Shown: positions 63,888-64,000 of the stretch, one piece after another
Layout: every line of letters starts with the position of its first letter
How positions within the stretch are numbered: the first letter of the stretch is position 1
Source of the DNA: Pseudonocardia petroleophila
GTDB taxonomy: Bacteria; Actinomycetota; Actinomycetes; Mycobacteriales; Pseudonocardiaceae
NCBI RefSeq assembly: GCF_014235185.1
Contig: NZ_CP060131.1
Coordinates: 1,123,501-1,187,500 of the forward strand
Reading direction: 5' to 3'
Length of the DNA: 64,000 nucleotides
Translations under genes and position numbers: made by a program
The notes under the pieces: generated by a model
Seen by the model: the letters and a program-made list of their open reading frames with translations, nothing else
Databases searched by the model: none
What the model was told of the DNA's origin: nothing

Positions 63888-64000
63888 GTGAGGCCGTTCG
63901 AGTCGAGGTTCTCCACCACGAGGGATGCCCACTGTTCGCGTCGGCGCTGGAGCTTGTTCGCGACTGCGTGCGTGAGGAGGGCGTTGATGCGGTCATCAGC
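63884..64000 (+). CDS. Thioredoxin-like small protein, start only (cut by window edge)
   Basis: The first 39 codons of a gene that continues beyond the window. MSEAVRVEVLHHEGCPLFASALELVRDCVREEGV resembles the N-terminus of small thioredoxin-fold proteins (beta strand, GCP in the active-site loop, first helix) that accompany mercury and other metal resistance genes in actinobacteria. ATGA overlap with the zinc-ribbon gene indicates one operon. The full domain and any second Cys cannot be seen. Confidence 0.6.
   Translation, partial: MSEAVRVEVLHHEGCPLFASALELVRDCVREEGVDAVIS

Overview
The window is very GC-rich, with third codon positions almost all G or C. Most genes use ATG or GTG starts, adjacent genes overlap by 4 bases (ATGA/GTGA), and leaderless promoters are frequent. 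Gene content points to a high-GC actinomycete, probably Pseudonocardiaceae (Pseudonocardia-like): LldD2-type lactate dehydrogenase, F420-type oxidoreductase, ECF42 sigma factor with a YCII partner, AbiEi/DUF559 protein, and an Asp23/DUF6286/AmaP cluster. The genus is an inference from gene content only.

Layout. 1-1602: the end of a propionyl-CoA synthetase-like gene, a strong terminator, a small secreted protein and a class F-like sortase that lacks its catalytic cysteine. 1659-8936: a catabolic block with [3Fe-4S] ferredoxin, acyl-CoA ligase, P450, MHS-type transporter, SDR, UbiD decarboxylase and UbiX prenyl-FMN synthase, the last five translationally coupled. A LysR regulator is convergent to it and a second MFS gene follows. 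10942-14390: DUF72, SDR, serine hydrolase, GNAT and an M50 protease whose C-terminus is frameshifted. 14750-20545: a small unknown protein, an HrpA helicase, and a DUF559/AbiEi gene bracketed by two 58-bp palindromes. 20569-28923: M20 amidohydrolase, a polyol ABC transporter with two zinc dehydrogenases, a divergent SorC regulator (two identical operators) and a small-molecule kinase.

28946-34745: F420-type oxidoreductase and TetR sharing one operator, glycosyltransferase, acyl-CoA dehydrogenase, cysteine dioxygenase plus rhodanese with a candidate Cys-rich leader peptide, and an acetoacetate decarboxylase-like protein. 34773-41492: lipase, a large acidic repeat-rich membrane protein, MalQ, a FAH-type hydratase and an S4 protein. 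41519-44946: secreted collagen-like protein, DMT transporter, an exported protein ending exactly in LPVTG, and an L,D-transpeptidase. 45166-50765: PLP dehydratase, epoxide hydrolase, WYL regulator, GAF-PP2C phosphatase, DUF6194. 50803-54460: ECF42 sigma/YCII pair with a recognisable promoter, then an SDR and a butanediol-type dehydrogenase.

54477-58936 is an envelope-stress locus. An ECF sigma factor is coupled to a protein joining a zinc anti-sigma motif to an Asp23 domain. It lies divergent to six overlapping genes (three Asp23-like, DUF2273, DUF6286, AmaP). 58999-61833 holds a lipoprotein, a small protein, and the lactate dehydrogenase with its GntR regulator and two operators.

From 61861 the sequence changes character. 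A 3' tRNA fragment (candidate att site) is followed by a 131-bp palindrome, then an ArsR/CmtR-like sensor, a Cys-tailed cation transporter, a zinc-ribbon protein and the start of a thioredoxin-like protein. This looks like one end of an integrated metal-resistance island running off the right edge. No complete tRNA, rRNA, CRISPR array or transposase gene was found.
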